NCBI RefSeq assembly: GCF_002091955.1
Contig: NZ_MKKY01000019.1
Location: forward strand, 1 to 39,650
Direction of reading: 5' to 3'
Origin: Rhodococcus sp. 1168
GTDB lineage: Bacteria; Actinomycetota; Actinomycetes; Mycobacteriales; Mycobacteriaceae
Length of the DNA stretch: 39,650 bases
In this document: positions 18,207 to 27,595 of the stretch, piece after piece
How positions within the stretch are numbered: position 1 is the first letter of the stretch
Layout of the letters: every line of letters starts with the position of its first letter
Position numbers and translations under genes: made by a program
The notes under the pieces: generated by a model
What the model saw: only the letters and a program-made list of their open reading frames with translations
Told to the model about the DNA's origin: nothing
Databases searched by the model: none

Positions 18207-18998
18207 CTACCGCTCAGCCAACTCTCGTGCTTCGTGAGCGAGATCGTCTGAAGTGGCGTCCATACGGGCGATCTCGCGGTCGCGAACCGTCATGATGGCG
18301 ACGATCGGTACTGCCAATGCGAGAAGCCCGAGGACGAAGACTGGAAAGATGAACGGGAACAACGCAAGTCCGACGGGTGCGGGTGCGGATGTGTCGCGGG
18401 CAATTTCCACTGCGGCCATTCCGGTGTAGTGCATGCCGACTATGGCGATCCCCAGGATCGGACCGGCGATCAATCGCAGCGTGGTGGATCCCATCGCCAT
18501 CATGAACCACAATGCGGCTGTGGCGCCAACGACAGCGATCACGAGTGAGAGTGCGACGAAGAGCGTGTTGTAGTTGATCTGGCCCTGAAACTGCACGGCC
18601 TGCATGCCCGTGTAATGCATGACGGTGATCCCCATGCCGACGAGGGAGCCGGAGGCTATGAGCCGCGACCAACTGAACTCGGTTCCGAGCATGTACAACG
18701 CGGCGAAGACCGCGATTACGGCAATCAGAGCCGAGATGATCGTCCACGACAGACTGTAGCGAAGGGGACTGCCGGGTAACGCAAACCCGAGCATTGCGAC
18801 GAAGTGCATCAACCAGATACCGACACCACCGATGGACAATGCGCCCATGAAAAACCAGCGCATTCGCGCCGCGGGGTGCCTTGCCGACATGCCATGTCGG
18901 GCACACGCCAAACCGATGACCGATCCCGAGACTGCAATCGCGAACGCCAACCCGAGCAGCCAGAGCCCCATGGAGAAATGGTTCATTTCGTCCGACAT
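18207..18998 (-). CDS. MHYT-domain membrane sensor protein
   Basis: A 263-residue protein with about seven membrane helices and three MHYT-like motifs: LMHFVAM, VMHYTGM and GMHYTGM. In this family the motif histidines and methionines near the outer membrane face are thought to bind a metal such as copper and sense a gas or redox signal. There is no GGDEF, EAL or kinase domain; only a short charged tail ending EARELAER lies in the cytoplasm, so the signal must pass to a partner. It starts 32 bp after cvnD on the same strand, making the conservon proteins the likely partners (inference). Confidence 0.9.
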   Translation of the reverse strand: MSDEMNHFSMGLWLLGLAFAIAVSGSVIGLACARHGMSARHPAARMRWFFMGALSIGGVGIWLMHFVAMLGFALPGSPLRYSLSWTIISALIAVIAVFAALYMLGTEFSWSRLIASGSLVGMGITVMHYTGMQAVQFQGQINYNTLFVALSLVIAVVGATAALWFMMAMGSTTLRLIAGPILGIAIVGMHYTGMAAVEIARDTSAPAPVGLALFPFIFPVFVLGLLALAVPIVAIMTVRDREIARMDATSDDLAHEARELAER

Positions 18999-19030
18999 GC
19001 CAGTTCCTTAGATTTGTTGTTGTCCGGGTG

Positions 19031-19618
19031 TCAGCAGGGCGCTGTCGCCGCGATACGTTCGAGCGCGTACTCGGTGATCGTGATCAAGGCCTGCTTCGAC
19101 GATTCTCGGTTACGCGCGTCGACGTCGATCATCGGTACGTGGTCGGACAACGCGAGAGCCTGACGAAGGTCATTTGTTGCATGTACGGGAGCATCGTCGA
19201 AACGGTTGACTGCCACGATGAACGGCAAACCACGGGCTTCGAAGAAGTCGACAGCGGCAAAGCTGTCTTCGAGACGGCGCGTGTCGACAAGGATGACCGC
19301 GCCGATCGCGCCCGTGATGAGGTCGTCCCACATGAACCAGAATCGCCGCTGACCGGGTGTGCCGAACAGGTAGAGAACCAGGTCGTCGGCGAGCGAGATG
19401 CGGCCGAAATCCATTGCGACTGTTGTCGTCTCTTTGTTCGGTGTCGAGCTGAGGTGATCGATGCCGTCACTGGCGTCGGTCACCATCGCTTCGGTGCGCA
19501 AGGGGACGATCTCGGAGACCGTCCCGACAAGGGTGGTCTTGCCGACGCCGAATCCTCCGGCGATCACGATCTTTGTCGACGTGACGCGAGACGGCGCGTC
19601 AGAGTTGCCGAAGTCCAC
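19031..19618 (-). CDS. cvnD: Conservon GTP-binding protein CvnD
   Basis: A 195-residue Ras-like GTPase of the ATP/GTP-binding family found in actinobacterial conservons. The P-loop reads GGFGVGKTT, the switch II region LFGTPGQRRFWFMWDD, and the base-specifying region VNRFDDA. In Streptomyces such proteins form a membrane complex with CvnA, B and C resembling a eukaryotic G-protein receptor system. GTG 19618 is the start, overlapping cvnC by 20 bp. Confidence 0.9.
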   Translation of the reverse strand: MDFGNSDAPSRVTSTKIVIAGGFGVGKTTLVGTVSEIVPLRTEAMVTDASDGIDHLSSTPNKETTTVAMDFGRISLADDLVLYLFGTPGQRRFWFMWDDLITGAIGAVILVDTRRLEDSFAAVDFFEARGLPFIVAVNRFDDAPVHATNDLRQALALSDHVPMIDVDARNRESSKQALITITEYALERIAATAPC

Positions 19619-19973
19619 GGAGGGTCCTTTCGATCAATTCGCGGCGCTCGACCGCAGTCGCGTCGCTTCGCAGAGTGGCTTGCACTTTCAATGCCCCGCT
19701 GACAACGAGATCCGCCACCAGAACCCGAGCCACCCCGATCGGTACACCGAGGTATGCCCCAATTTCCGCGATCGAGATGCGCTGCCCGCAGAGCGCGACA
19801 ATCGACGCGCGAATGTCTTCGGGCGCCAGGCCGCTTGCGATGACATCCTCTACCGTTGCGACGATCGCTTCGAGCGGAAGGTCGATGGACGGCTTCGTCC
19901 TACCTTCGGTGATGGCGTACGAGCGAACGAGACTCGGTTCGGGATCAGCGTGCTCGGAGTAGTTTTGGGGCAT
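19599..19973 (-). CDS. cvnC: Conservon protein CvnC (DUF742)
   Basis: A 124-residue DUF742 protein. The pattern LVRSYAITEGRTKP near the N-terminus, the winged-helix-like region ISIAEIGAYLGVPIGVARVLVADL, and the C-terminal RRELIERTLRGLRQL are typical. The helical part suggests a DNA-binding-like or protein-docking fold; its exact task within conservons is unknown. It lies 5 bp after cvnB and overlaps cvnD. Confidence 0.9.
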   Translation of the reverse strand: MPQNYSEHADPEPSLVRSYAITEGRTKPSIDLPLEAIVATVEDVIASGLAPEDIRASIVALCGQRISIAEIGAYLGVPIGVARVLVADLVVSGALKVQATLRSDATAVERRELIERTLRGLRQL

Positions 19974-19978
19974 CGACG

Positions 19979-20395
19979 TCAGGTATCCCGACCTGATCTA
20001 GGAGCGATGTCCATGGTCGTTCCGACTCGATCGACCAGAGTGACCATTTCGAAACCGATCTGACCGATGTCGCATCCCGCTACGGCTAGCGCAGCAAGAT
20101 AGGCGCCAGTGCCGACGCCCATGAGGAGCAGGTAGCCGTTTTCCATCTCGACCACCGATTGCAGAACTGCGCCGCCGTCGAACAGCCGAGACGCGCCGGC
20201 AGAGAGACTGGCGAGTCCGGATGTGACGGCGGCCAACTGGTCCGCACGATCCAGAGGAAGGTGCGAGCTCGCCGCGCTCAGCAATCCATCGGCAGAGACG
20301 ATGATGGCGTGGCTTACTCCCGGAACGTCGCGTGCAAAACCCGACACCAACCAGTCGAGTGCGCGAGGAGTTTCTGGGGCTCCGACAGAATTCAC
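19979..20395 (-). CDS. cvnB: Conservon roadblock/LC7 protein CvnB
   Basis: A 138-residue roadblock/LC7-domain protein, recognized by [31 protein letters not shown] and the following [17 protein letters not shown]. Roadblock proteins regulate small GTPases; here CvnD is the expected partner. The GTG at 20395 overlaps the stop of cvnA (GTGA), so the two are translationally coupled. Confidence 0.92.
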   Translation of the reverse strand: MNSVGAPETPRALDWLVSGFARDVPGVSHAIIVSADGLLSAASSHLPLDRADQLAAVTSGLASLSAGASRLFDGGAVLQSVVEMENGYLLLMGVGTGAYLAALAVAGCDIGQIGFEMVTLVDRVGTTMDIAPRSGRDT

Positions 20396-23300
20396 TGTTC
20401 TCCTTCGTCTTTCTGAACATGTGTTATCGAGTGCAACGCTGTGTTGTTCTCGCTGTCAACGTGTCGGCGTCCCCGGCTGAGGCCGGATTGGTAGTCACTC
20501 CACCCGCGCCTGATCGTTTCCGGGTCGACGCGTTGACGGTGGGATCCGGAACGGGCAGAGCTATTGGTGGGCCTGACAGTTCCGGGAACCAACCGCGCAC
20601 CGCGGTCCCGGATCGGGAGTCCCGAATCGGCCATCTTGCTGGAGGGCATGTCCGTCGACGCGTGAGCGGCAACCCATCCCTCGTCAGCCTCGGTTGTCCA
20701 GATGCTGCCGTTTGTGGCACCGGACTCGTCGTCCGTGGGGTCGATAAGCCACTCGGACACCATTCCGGCGAAGATCGGTGACGCAACCGGTGGAACGTCA
20801 GAGCCGGCCTCGGGAGCGTTCGCGCTGAAGACGCCCACGGACGGTGGGGTCGGGTCTCGGGGTGGAGTCCAGTCGCGAGGTGGTGTGGTTTCGCGCGGTG
20901 GGGTCGGGTCTCGGGGTGGAGTCCAGTCGCGAGGTGGTGGCGTTTCGCGCGGTGGAGTCGGGATGCGACGTGGTGTCGAGTCGCGCGGCCGGGACGAGAA
21001 GAACGCCGCTGTGACGTTCGGGTTCGGAGCGCCGAACGGGGCTCTAGGCACAGGTCCAGCGGCGGGGAACTCGCCTGTATCCGGTTGGTCGGCAACCATT
21101 TCCGCCTTGGGCGGCGGCGGAGCTATCGGTTGGGTCGTGAAGGCATTGGCGGTACCGGGTACCCCACTGCTCCCTGGGGTGCGGCGTGGAAGTCCGCTCG
21201 CCATGGGAAGGGCGCTGGAGTTGGTCTGCGAAGCAAACGCAGAGGACGCACCTGAAACAGCTGGCGGCACAGTGGAAGCAACAGGGTGTGAAGATTGACG
21301 ATTGGGTAGCCAGTTCCCTGATGCCACCGAAGCATCGGGATTATGGGCGCCTGCTACCGGGAATGCGACAGCGCCTTGACTCGATGTAGGTGTTCCCGCC
21401 GCGACGGAGTGAACCGACAATGCTGCGCGAGCCTGAGAGGCAAGTGCAGCCGTCGACGTTCTGATCGCGGTGTCGCGTGGCGCCTCGAGCAGTGCAATCG
21501 GCAGGTGAACCATCGCAGTGATGCCACCGCGATCAGATGTGCCCGCGGACGGGCGTAGACGTACCGAAATACCGTATCGACTGCTGATACGACTGACGAC
21601 GAACAGCCCCATGTGGCGGGCGGTGTCAGGACTCATCTCGCCGCCCGACGAGAGGCGCCTGTTGGCGTCGACCAGGTCGTCCGGCGACATTCCGATACCC
21701 AGATCGGCAATCTCTACGAGCACGGAACCGTCGTTGGTGCGTGCGGCGTCGATCGTCACTGTAGTTTCGGGCGGTGAGTAGCGCAGGGCGTTGTCCAGTA
21801 GTTCGGTGACGAGGTGCACTACGTCTGCACTGGCCTTGCCACTGACGACAGCAGACAGAATTTGTCCGAGTTCGACACGCAGATAGTCCTCGACACCGGA
21901 AGCTGAGGCGCGTAGAGCGTCGGCAAGTGCGATCGGTGCGGTTCGGACGCGTCTTCCCTCGTTGCCGGAGAGGATGAGGAGATTATCGCTGTTGCGTCGC
22001 ATTCGGGCGGCGATGTGATCGAGGCGGAAGAGATTCTCGAGGCGATTCGGGTCGTCTTCGTCTTTCTCGAGTTGCTCGATGAGCACGAGCTGTTGTTCGA
22101 CGAGGGACTTGTTTCGACGGGAAAGCGTTTCGAACATGTCGTTGACCTGGCGGCGGAGAGTTGCCTGCTCGCCGGCCAGTGTGATCGCCTGCCCGTGCAT
22201 GTCGTCGACCGCGCGTGCGAGTTGCCCGATCTCCTCGTGTGTCTCTACAGGTACACGAGGTATCTCGAGGTCGACTATTCGTTCGCCGGCGCGGATTCTT
22301 TCGATCGCCTCGGGGAGTCCATGACGTGCTGCTGTGAGCGCGGCAAAACGTAGGCGCTGGATAGGTTCGACCAACGAGCGACTGATGACGAGCGCGAGGA
22401 CGAGGGCTGCGAGGACGGTGCCGACGACCAGCGCGGCGTCTCGAAGCGCTGCGGATTGGGCGGCGCCGGTTTCGGAGTTCGCGGTGGGGACGAACCGGGC
22501 GATTGCGGCATCAGCGATGGCGTCGTACTGATCGCTACTGGCTTGGAGCCCGAGGCCGATCTCCCTGCTCAAAGGGGATCCCGGGGGTGTGGCCGCGATT
22601 GCGCCCAGACGACTCTGAGTGGATGCGCGTAGAGAATTCAGCGCGGCCAAGGGGTCCTGCGAGGGGTCCGCCTCGACTGGCGGAAGTACTCCACCGGGCG
22701 TAGCCAGTGGCATGAGACCGCCGAGACTGCCAAGTTCTGCACCAGCAGTAGAAATAAGGATGGTGCGCGATTGCGGATCGACGTCGCCGTTGCCGAACAG
22801 AATGTGCTGATTGGCCAATGTTCGACGGGCTCCCCACAAAGGCGCCAACTCGGCACCACGCTCACGCAGAAGGGGTAGCTCGGATTTGGACAAGAGATCG
22901 GCGAACGGGATCCAGAGCTCGGTCGACGCCTGACTGTAGCGAGCGACCAGTTGGATAGGCCGTTCGGAGCTGGTCGGAACCTCGTCGATGAGTGCCCGGC
23001 TGTTCTGCACGGACTTGTCGACCAGGTCACTGAGCTTAGCGTCGGTTCGGAACACATTCGCGGCAACCGTGAAATCCTGCAGCGCGATTGTCGCTTGTGC
23101 GGTCGCTGTGGCGGTGTCGGCGCCGGAAGCAGCCGCAACTGTCACTGCCTTGAGAGCTTGTTCCAGCCGAAGTGCCGCAGGAACGGCGAATGCACGCTCG
23201 GCTGACGTATTGAGGTCCGCGGCGTCGGTCAGTTCGCTCTGGATCCGGAGGCCACCGAACAGAACGGCGACGAGCATCGGAACCGCGAAAACTGCGATAA

Positions 23301-23421
23301 CCTTCCAGCCGAGGCGCCATTCGCCGATCGACCACCACGAGGTTGTCTGTGCATCGTCTTTCATGCGGTCCAATGCCTCTTCGCGTCTGCCATTGAAATC
23401 TGTTGTCCCCCGGTTGGACAC
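20392..23421 (-). CDS. cvnA: Conservon sensor histidine kinase-like protein CvnA
   Basis: About 1009 residues. An N-terminal helix ([18 protein letters not shown]) is followed by a large extracytoplasmic nitrate-sensor-like domain, then a second helix ([19 protein letters not shown]), HAMP, a helical dimerization part, and a GHKL ATPase domain with [16 protein letters not shown] and [14 protein letters not shown]. The C-terminal 350 residues are low complexity, rich in P, A, S and R. They include tandem [14 protein letters not shown] repeats. GTG 23421 has an excellent AAGGAAAG 7 bp upstream; ATG 23364 is the alternative. It heads the conservon and diverges from the FNT-family gene. Confidence 0.88.
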   Translation of the reverse strand: MSNRGTTDFNGRREEALDRMKDDAQTTSWWSIGEWRLGWKVIAVFAVPMLVAVLFGGLRIQSELTDAADLNTSAERAFAVPAALRLEQALKAVTVAAASGADTATATAQATIALQDFTVAANVFRTDAKLSDLVDKSVQNSRALIDEVPTSSERPIQLVARYSQASTELWIPFADLLSKSELPLLRERGAELAPLWGARRTLANQHILFGNGDVDPQSRTILISTAGAELGSLGGLMPLATPGGVLPPVEADPSQDPLAALNSLRASTQSRLGAIAATPPGSPLSREIGLGLQASSDQYDAIADAAIARFVPTANSETGAAQSAALRDAALVVGTVLAALVLALVISRSLVEPIQRLRFAALTAARHGLPEAIERIRAGERIVDLEIPRVPVETHEEIGQLARAVDDMHGQAITLAGEQATLRRQVNDMFETLSRRNKSLVEQQLVLIEQLEKDEDDPNRLENLFRLDHIAARMRRNSDNLLILSGNEGRRVRTAPIALADALRASASGVEDYLRVELGQILSAVVSGKASADVVHLVTELLDNALRYSPPETTVTIDAARTNDGSVLVEIADLGIGMSPDDLVDANRRLSSGGEMSPDTARHMGLFVVSRISSRYGISVRLRPSAGTSDRGGITAMVHLPIALLEAPRDTAIRTSTAALASQARAALSVHSVAAGTPTSSQGAVAFPVAGAHNPDASVASGNWLPNRQSSHPVASTVPPAVSGASSAFASQTNSSALPMASGLPRRTPGSSGVPGTANAFTTQPIAPPPPKAEMVADQPDTGEFPAAGPVPRAPFGAPNPNVTAAFFSSRPRDSTPRRIPTPPRETPPPRDWTPPRDPTPPRETTPPRDWTPPRDPTPPSVGVFSANAPEAGSDVPPVASPIFAGMVSEWLIDPTDDESGATNGSIWTTEADEGWVAAHASTDMPSSKMADSGLPIRDRGARLVPGTVRPTNSSARSGSHRQRVDPETIRRGWSDYQSGLSRGRRHVDSENNTALHSITHVQKDEGEQ
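20842..20985. repeat. 54-bp tandem repeat inside cvnA
   Basis: Two 54-bp units (20842-20895 and 20896-20949) differ at only about two bases; a third, degenerate part-unit follows. On the coding strand each unit encodes 18 residues of the type [18 protein letters not shown]. The frame is preserved, so the repeat changes only the length of a proline/arginine-rich linker. Confidence 0.85.
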
Positions 23422-23638
23422 TGATCGACTTTCCTTCGACCAATGCAGTCGAATGAAAGCGATTCGAACCGTAACAGAATGATGTCGATTTATCAGGTTT
23501 GCGGTCTTCAAAGTCCGGGCTTAAACAACTTTTTCCCTGTTTACGATGCATCTTCGGTGTCGGATGCTGGAGACTCGATTATTTCGATGAACCAAATCCG
23601 GCCGCATGTAGCCCTGCATCGACGGGTGTGGGTATCAA

Positions 23639-24478
23639 ATGGGGACGAGCGGGTACTACCTGCGGATGAGCGAAGAAGCGCGACGTAACGACGGTGACAA
23701 CGACGGTCCGCTCGAAGAGGAACTGGAGGAGAGTTTCGACGCCGTCGTCTCCGAAGGCGGTGAGCGTCTCCACCGAACCGTGCGCACGGTTCTGATCACA
23801 GGATTCTTCGGCGGTCTCGAAGTTGCTCTGGGTGTCATGGCCTATCTGGCGGTGCTGTACGAGACCGACAATCAGCTACTGGCGGGGCTTGCGTTCGGAA
23901 TCGGTCTGGTGGCGATCTTTCTGGCACACGGTGAGTTGTTCACCGAGGACTTCCTCATGCCGATCGCGGCGTTGGTCTCCCGCAACGGCACACCCGCGCA
24001 GTTGGCGAAGCTGTGGATCGGGACGTTGTTGGCGAACCTGATGGGCGGGTGGTGTGTGATGTGGCTGGTCGCGCACGCCTTCCCGCAATGGCTGTCGGTA
24101 CTGTCGGAATCCGCGCACCACTTCGTCGACGCTCCGCTGAACCTACAGTCGATCTGCTTGGCCATCCTCGGCGGCAGCACGATGACCCTGCTGACCCGCA
24201 TGCAGCAGGGAACCGATTCCGACGTCGCGAAGATCATCGCGGCGATGTCGGCTGCATTCCTGCTGGCCGGATTGCAGCTCTTCCACTCGATCCTGGACTC
24301 CCTATTGATCTTCGGCGCCATCCACGCTGGCGCAGACATCGGTTACCGAGCGTGGATCGACTGGTTCGGATACACGGTGGGTTTCAATATCATCGGTGGC
24401 GTCGTGCTGGTCACCGCCCTACGCCTGGTGCGAACCAAGGAATTAGTGAAGTCGGAGCGCGATCGCCATCCCGATTGA
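23639..24478 (+). CDS. Formate/nitrite transporter (FNT) family channel
   Basis: A 279-residue protein with an acidic N-terminal tail (DGPLEEELEESFDAVV) and six predicted membrane helices from about residue 50 to 265. GFFGGLEVALGVMAYLAVL opens the membrane part and LAHGELFTEDFLMP matches the L(F)TxxxM region of FNT channels; LFHSILDSLLIFGAIHAGAD is a later helix. FNT proteins form pentamers passing small monovalent anions such as formate, nitrite or hydrosulfide. It is nearer to the YfdC branch, whose substrate is unknown. ATG 23639 is taken; ATG 23666 is possible. It diverges from cvnA, whose sensor region resembles nitrate sensors. Confidence 0.85.
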   Translation: MGTSGYYLRMSEEARRNDGDNDGPLEEELEESFDAVVSEGGERLHRTVRTVLITGFFGGLEVALGVMAYLAVLYETDNQLLAGLAFGIGLVAIFLAHGELFTEDFLMPIAALVSRNGTPAQLAKLWIGTLLANLMGGWCVMWLVAHAFPQWLSVLSESAHHFVDAPLNLQSICLAILGGSTMTLLTRMQQGTDSDVAKIIAAMSAAFLLAGLQLFHSILDSLLIFGAIHAGADIGYRAWIDWFGYTVGFNIIGGVVLVTALRLVRTKELVKSERDRHPD

Positions 24479-24517
24479 TCTCGTGAACGGGATCGAGCAT
24501 TCCTGGACGAAACCGAG

Positions 24518-24535
24518 GTCATTCGACCGAATGAC
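24518..24535. promoter_or_regulatory. Short perfect inverted repeat downstream of the FNT gene
   Basis: gtcattcg-ac-cgaatgac is a perfect 8-bp inverted repeat with a 2-bp centre, a shape more like a protein-binding site than a terminator. It lies in the 326-bp gap (24479-24804) between the FNT and mycolyltransferase genes. I see no other gene or RNA in that gap; the mycolyltransferase promoter must be within it. Confidence 0.4.
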
Positions 24536-24804
24536 GCGTTCGAGAACCCATCTACCTGCGCGTGCTGAGGATTCGAACGAAACCGTGGTGTGAGCGATCT
24601 CTCCATCGCTCTACGGAGCCCCTGCTCATGCGGCTTGCTTGGATATGTCCCAAAGAATCGATAGAACTTTTGTACGACCTCTATCGCGGCTACTGTGGGT
24701 GGAACCGCAACTGCAGTAGGTCTACCTACTGGTGGGTTAGGTTGAATCAGAAGTTGTTCGTGTTGCGCCCCAAGGGGTGCGGCGGGGGAGGATGGATCAG
24801 TCAA

Positions 24805-25839
24805 ATGCACCGTCGTGTTCTGGCAGCGCTGGGAACCAGCATTGCGCTGTCGATACTGGGGACCGGTGTGGTGTCTGCTCAACCGCTGCCCGGGACCGGA
24901 AGCTCCGATGCTGCCGTGACGCCGTTCGGTGAGTCCGCACCGTCGCCCTCGGCTCGGATCGACCATATCGAGATGATCACGCCCCGTCGTGCTGCCGTGT
25001 TCGTGCAGTCGTCTTCGATGAACAAGATCGTTCAGGTTCAGGTCTTGTTGCCTGCAAGGGGCGGTCCGCGCCCGACTCTCTACATGCTCGACGGCGTCAG
25101 TGCCGGCAAAGAGTCCGACTACGCCGAGAGCACGTGGACGCAGAAGACCGACATCGTGGACTTCTTCGCCGACAAAGACGTCAACGTCGTGCTTCCCGTA
25201 GGTGGTTCGAGTAGCTACTACACCAACTGGAATGTGCCGGACCCAATCCTCGGCGTCAACATGTGGGAGACGTTCTTGACGTCGGAACTTCCCCCGCTCA
25301 TCGATGCTCAGTTCTCCGGCAACGGCACCAACGCGATCGCGGGCGTCTCCATGGGTGCGCAAGCCGCGATGGATCTCATTACCCGTCACCCCGATCTCTA
25401 TACCGGTGTGGCAGGCCTGAGCGGCTGCTACGACAACTCGCAGCCGAATCTGAAAGATGCCGTTCGCGCCACCGTCGCAACCAATGGTGGTAATGCGAGC
25501 AACATGTGGGGTGAGAACGCCGATCCGAAGTGGGTCGAGCATGACCCGTCTCGAAACGCAGAAGCCTTGCGCGGCAAGGATATCTATATTTCCGTCGGCA
25601 CCGGTTTGCCCGGCCCGTACGAACTCGGACCGGGTGGCACCGGCATAGAGTCGGCCGCCATGGGCGGACCGCTCGAGGCTGCCGCGCTCTACTGCACAAC
25701 TTTGTTCGATACCAAACTTCGGTCTATCCGCATCCCGGCCAAGTTCGTCTATCGGCCTTACGGCATCCACCAGTGGCCGTATTGGCAGGACGATTTGCGC
25801 GAGTCCTGGCCGACGCTCCGCGACGCTCTGAACATCTAG
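24805..25839 (+). CDS. Secreted mycolyltransferase (antigen 85 family)
   Basis: A 344-residue exported alpha/beta hydrolase that would transfer mycolic acids between trehalose monomycolate molecules or onto arabinogalactan. A signal peptide (MHRRVLAALG, then a hydrophobic core) ends near VVSAQP. TLYMLDGVSAGKESDY corresponds to the Ag85 TLYLLDG block. AGVSMGAQAAMDL carries the nucleophile S182, and HQWPYWQDDL near the C-terminus supplies the histidine. Ag85 proteins have HSWEYWG there. ATG 24805 is chosen because it gives a clean signal peptide and has GGGGAGGA upstream. The frame extends further up without a plausible start. The gene ends inside a 13-bp inverted repeat. Confidence 0.9.
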   Translation: MHRRVLAALGTSIALSILGTGVVSAQPLPGTGSSDAAVTPFGESAPSPSARIDHIEMITPRRAAVFVQSSSMNKIVQVQVLLPARGGPRPTLYMLDGVSAGKESDYAESTWTQKTDIVDFFADKDVNVVLPVGGSSSYYTNWNVPDPILGVNMWETFLTSELPPLIDAQFSGNGTNAIAGVSMGAQAAMDLITRHPDLYTGVAGLSGCYDNSQPNLKDAVRATVATNGGNASNMWGENADPKWVEHDPSRNAEALRGKDIYISVGTGLPGPYELGPGGTGIESAAMGGPLEAAALYCTTLFDTKLRSIRIPAKFVYRPYGIHQWPYWQDDLRESWPTLRDALNI

Positions 25840-25850
25840 GACTCGCGCAA
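25795..25850. terminator. 13-bp inverted repeat across the mycolyltransferase stop
   Basis: ttgcgcgagtcct (25795-25807) and aggactcgcgcaa (25838-25850) are perfectly complementary, with 30 nt between. The left arm is coding and the right arm includes the TAG stop. It lies just before the convergent hydrolase stop at 25856, so it may end transcription from both sides. No U-tract is present. Confidence 0.55.
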
Positions 25851-25855
25851 CGGGG

Positions 25856-26650
25856 TCAGATCGCCGAGAAGTGTGCGAGCACGTGCTCGGCGACGGCAGC
25901 GGGTTGCTCGAGAGATACCGAGTGGCCCGCAGCTTCGACGCTCCGGTAGCTGCCCCCGGATGCCTCGGCGATGTTGACGTCCGAGATGGGCGGCGGGTAC
26001 GCGTGATCTTCCGTCCCGGAGATTGCGAGCACCGGCACCGTGCAGCCGTTCAATTCTTCGACGATTCGCGACCGGTGAATCACCTGGTAGGCAGAGCCGC
26101 CGATGTTGGGCTTCAGTTCCGCGATCCGGCCGCGCCACTCCTCGACGGCGGGTGTGCCCGCGGACAAGCTGGTGTCGCCGAACATGATGTACAAAACGAT
26201 GTCGGTATTCTCGCTTCCCCCGATGTCGGCCAGTCGCTCGACGAGGGGAGCAAACGCCTCCAGTTGATGCTCCTCCTCCGCCGAAGAGCCCATTGCGACG
26301 GCGGACAGCAGCAACTCGGGTCGCCTCGCCGCCAATCGAAGCGCGACGAATCCGCCGAGCGAGTTTCCCAGGAAATGCACGCGACCCAGTTGCAGTTCTT
26401 CGATGAACGCAGCAGCGTCCTCGGTCAGGATGTCCACGGACACCTCGGCGCGCGGATGCGTCGAACTCTCGCCGTGATTACGGTGGTCGTAGGCGAAGAC
26501 GCGGTGCCCTGCGTAGGCCAGGAGTTCGGCCAGCGCGTCGAACATTCGATGATCGAAGAACAGTGAATGACTGAGAACGACAGGGGTGCCGTCCTCCGGT
26601 CCTGATACCGCGTAGGACAATCTCGCGCCGTTGACCTGGATCGTGTTCAT
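25856..26650 (-). CDS. Alpha/beta hydrolase, 3-oxoadipate enol-lactonase-like
   Basis: A 264-residue cytosolic hydrolase. VVLSHSLFFDHRMFD supplies the oxyanion-hole region, VFAYDHRNHGES is the conserved strand-turn, and HFLGNSLGGFVAL contains the nucleophile S97. SGTEDHAYPP and AAGHSVSLEQP give the acid and histidine. The family includes enol-lactonases and esterases; the substrate is unknown. ATG 26650 has TCAGGAG at the right distance; the longer frame up to 26833 has no such site. It diverges from a broken AraC gene that may once have regulated it. Confidence 0.88.
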   Translation of the reverse strand: MNTIQVNGARLSYAVSGPEDGTPVVLSHSLFFDHRMFDALAELLAYAGHRVFAYDHRNHGESSTHPRAEVSVDILTEDAAAFIEELQLGRVHFLGNSLGGFVALRLAARRPELLLSAVAMGSSAEEEHQLEAFAPLVERLADIGGSENTDIVLYIMFGDTSLSAGTPAVEEWRGRIAELKPNIGGSAYQVIHRSRIVEELNGCTVPVLAISGTEDHAYPPPISDVNIAEASGGSYRSVEAAGHSVSLEQPAAVAEHVLAHFSAI

Positions 26651-26755
26651 GTCGGACTCCTGACAGAATCTTGCCGCCGTCGTGACCCCTCCGCTGTGAT
26701 GGGGGACACGTATACTCTCTGGACGATAGGGCGCACGTATGCGACGGGTCTGCCG

Positions 26756-27595
26756 GTGACGCGCACGGAATCGACGGCCGGGCGCACGGATCAAGGCGCG
26801 AAAGGTATTACTCAGCGGTCCGAAGACTTTCAACTGGTGGAGTTCAGTTCCGACGCGATCGTCTACTCACGAAGCGCCGCATCTGCGCGCTCCGACGACG
26901 ACCGGACCCTGCGAGTAGTGGTCCCTCGCGCGGGCACGTTTCGTTTTGCTCACGGCGACGATCGCGCCATCGTGGGCCCGGGTGCCGCGGTCGCGATGTC
27001 GATGGCCGCTCCCTTCTCCATCGAGCACGGCCCAGGCGCGCGAGCATGGGTGGTGAGCGTCCCGGAGTCGGCCTGGCCATGTTCGGTCGTTCCCGTGAAG
27101 CCGCGGGTTCTCGATCTTGCCTCGGGTATGGGTGCCGGTGGCAGCTGTAGTGACCGAGCAGCTATCGATGCAACGAGATGCCCTCTCGGCAAGCAGTTTT
27201 CGTGAGATCTCCGATGCGCTCACCAGGATGCTGGTCGGTGTCGCATCCGATTTGTCCCGGTGGCCGGATGTCGCGCAGGCCGCGTCGGCGCTGGTGAAAA
27301 CGCAGTCCGACGACCCGACTCTTACCCCGAAAACGCTTGCTCGACGCCGCGGCTGGTCGCTGCGGCATGTGCAGGCCGTGACACAGTCGGTGGGCACCAA
27401 CCCTTCGGAGATGATCCGGACCAGCCGGCTCGTTCGTGCTCGTGCTCGGCTCGACGATCCAGCTCAGCTCACCGAACGGTCGCCGAGATCGCCCATCAGT
27501 CGGGTTTCGGCTCGGTCAGCACCTTCAACGCGGTGTTCCGTGACGAGTTCGGGATGAGCCCTCGGCAGGCACGGGTCATCGATGAGCGGCGGTAG
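26756..27595 (+). pseudogene. AraC family regulator interrupted by two frameshifts
   Basis: The gene reads in three parts. The first (to about 27120) encodes an AraC_binding_2-like sensor, with TLRVVVPRAGTFRFAHGDD and GPGAAVAMSM. The second (about 27120-27470) carries MQRDALSASSFREISDAL and the first helix-turn-helix, LARRRGWSLRHVQAVTQ. The third (to 27595), back in the first frame, holds the second helix-turn-helix AEIAHQSGFGSVSTFNAVFRDEFGMSP. One shift lies near 27120-27160, the other near 27465-27480. TATACT at 26711-26716 is a good -10, so GTG 26756 is the likely original start. The end overlaps hisC by 20 bp. Two sequencing errors cannot be excluded. Confidence 0.75.

Noticed and set aside
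20842..20985. CRISPR-like or regulatory repeat
   Set aside because: The units are in frame within cvnA and encode a proline/arginine-rich linker, so they are a coding minisatellite.
24343..25770. 475-codon minus-strand frame opposite the mycolyltransferase gene
   Set aside because: The composition is Arg/Gly/His-rich without a family pattern, and the opposite strand has a signal peptide and a catalytic Ser motif.
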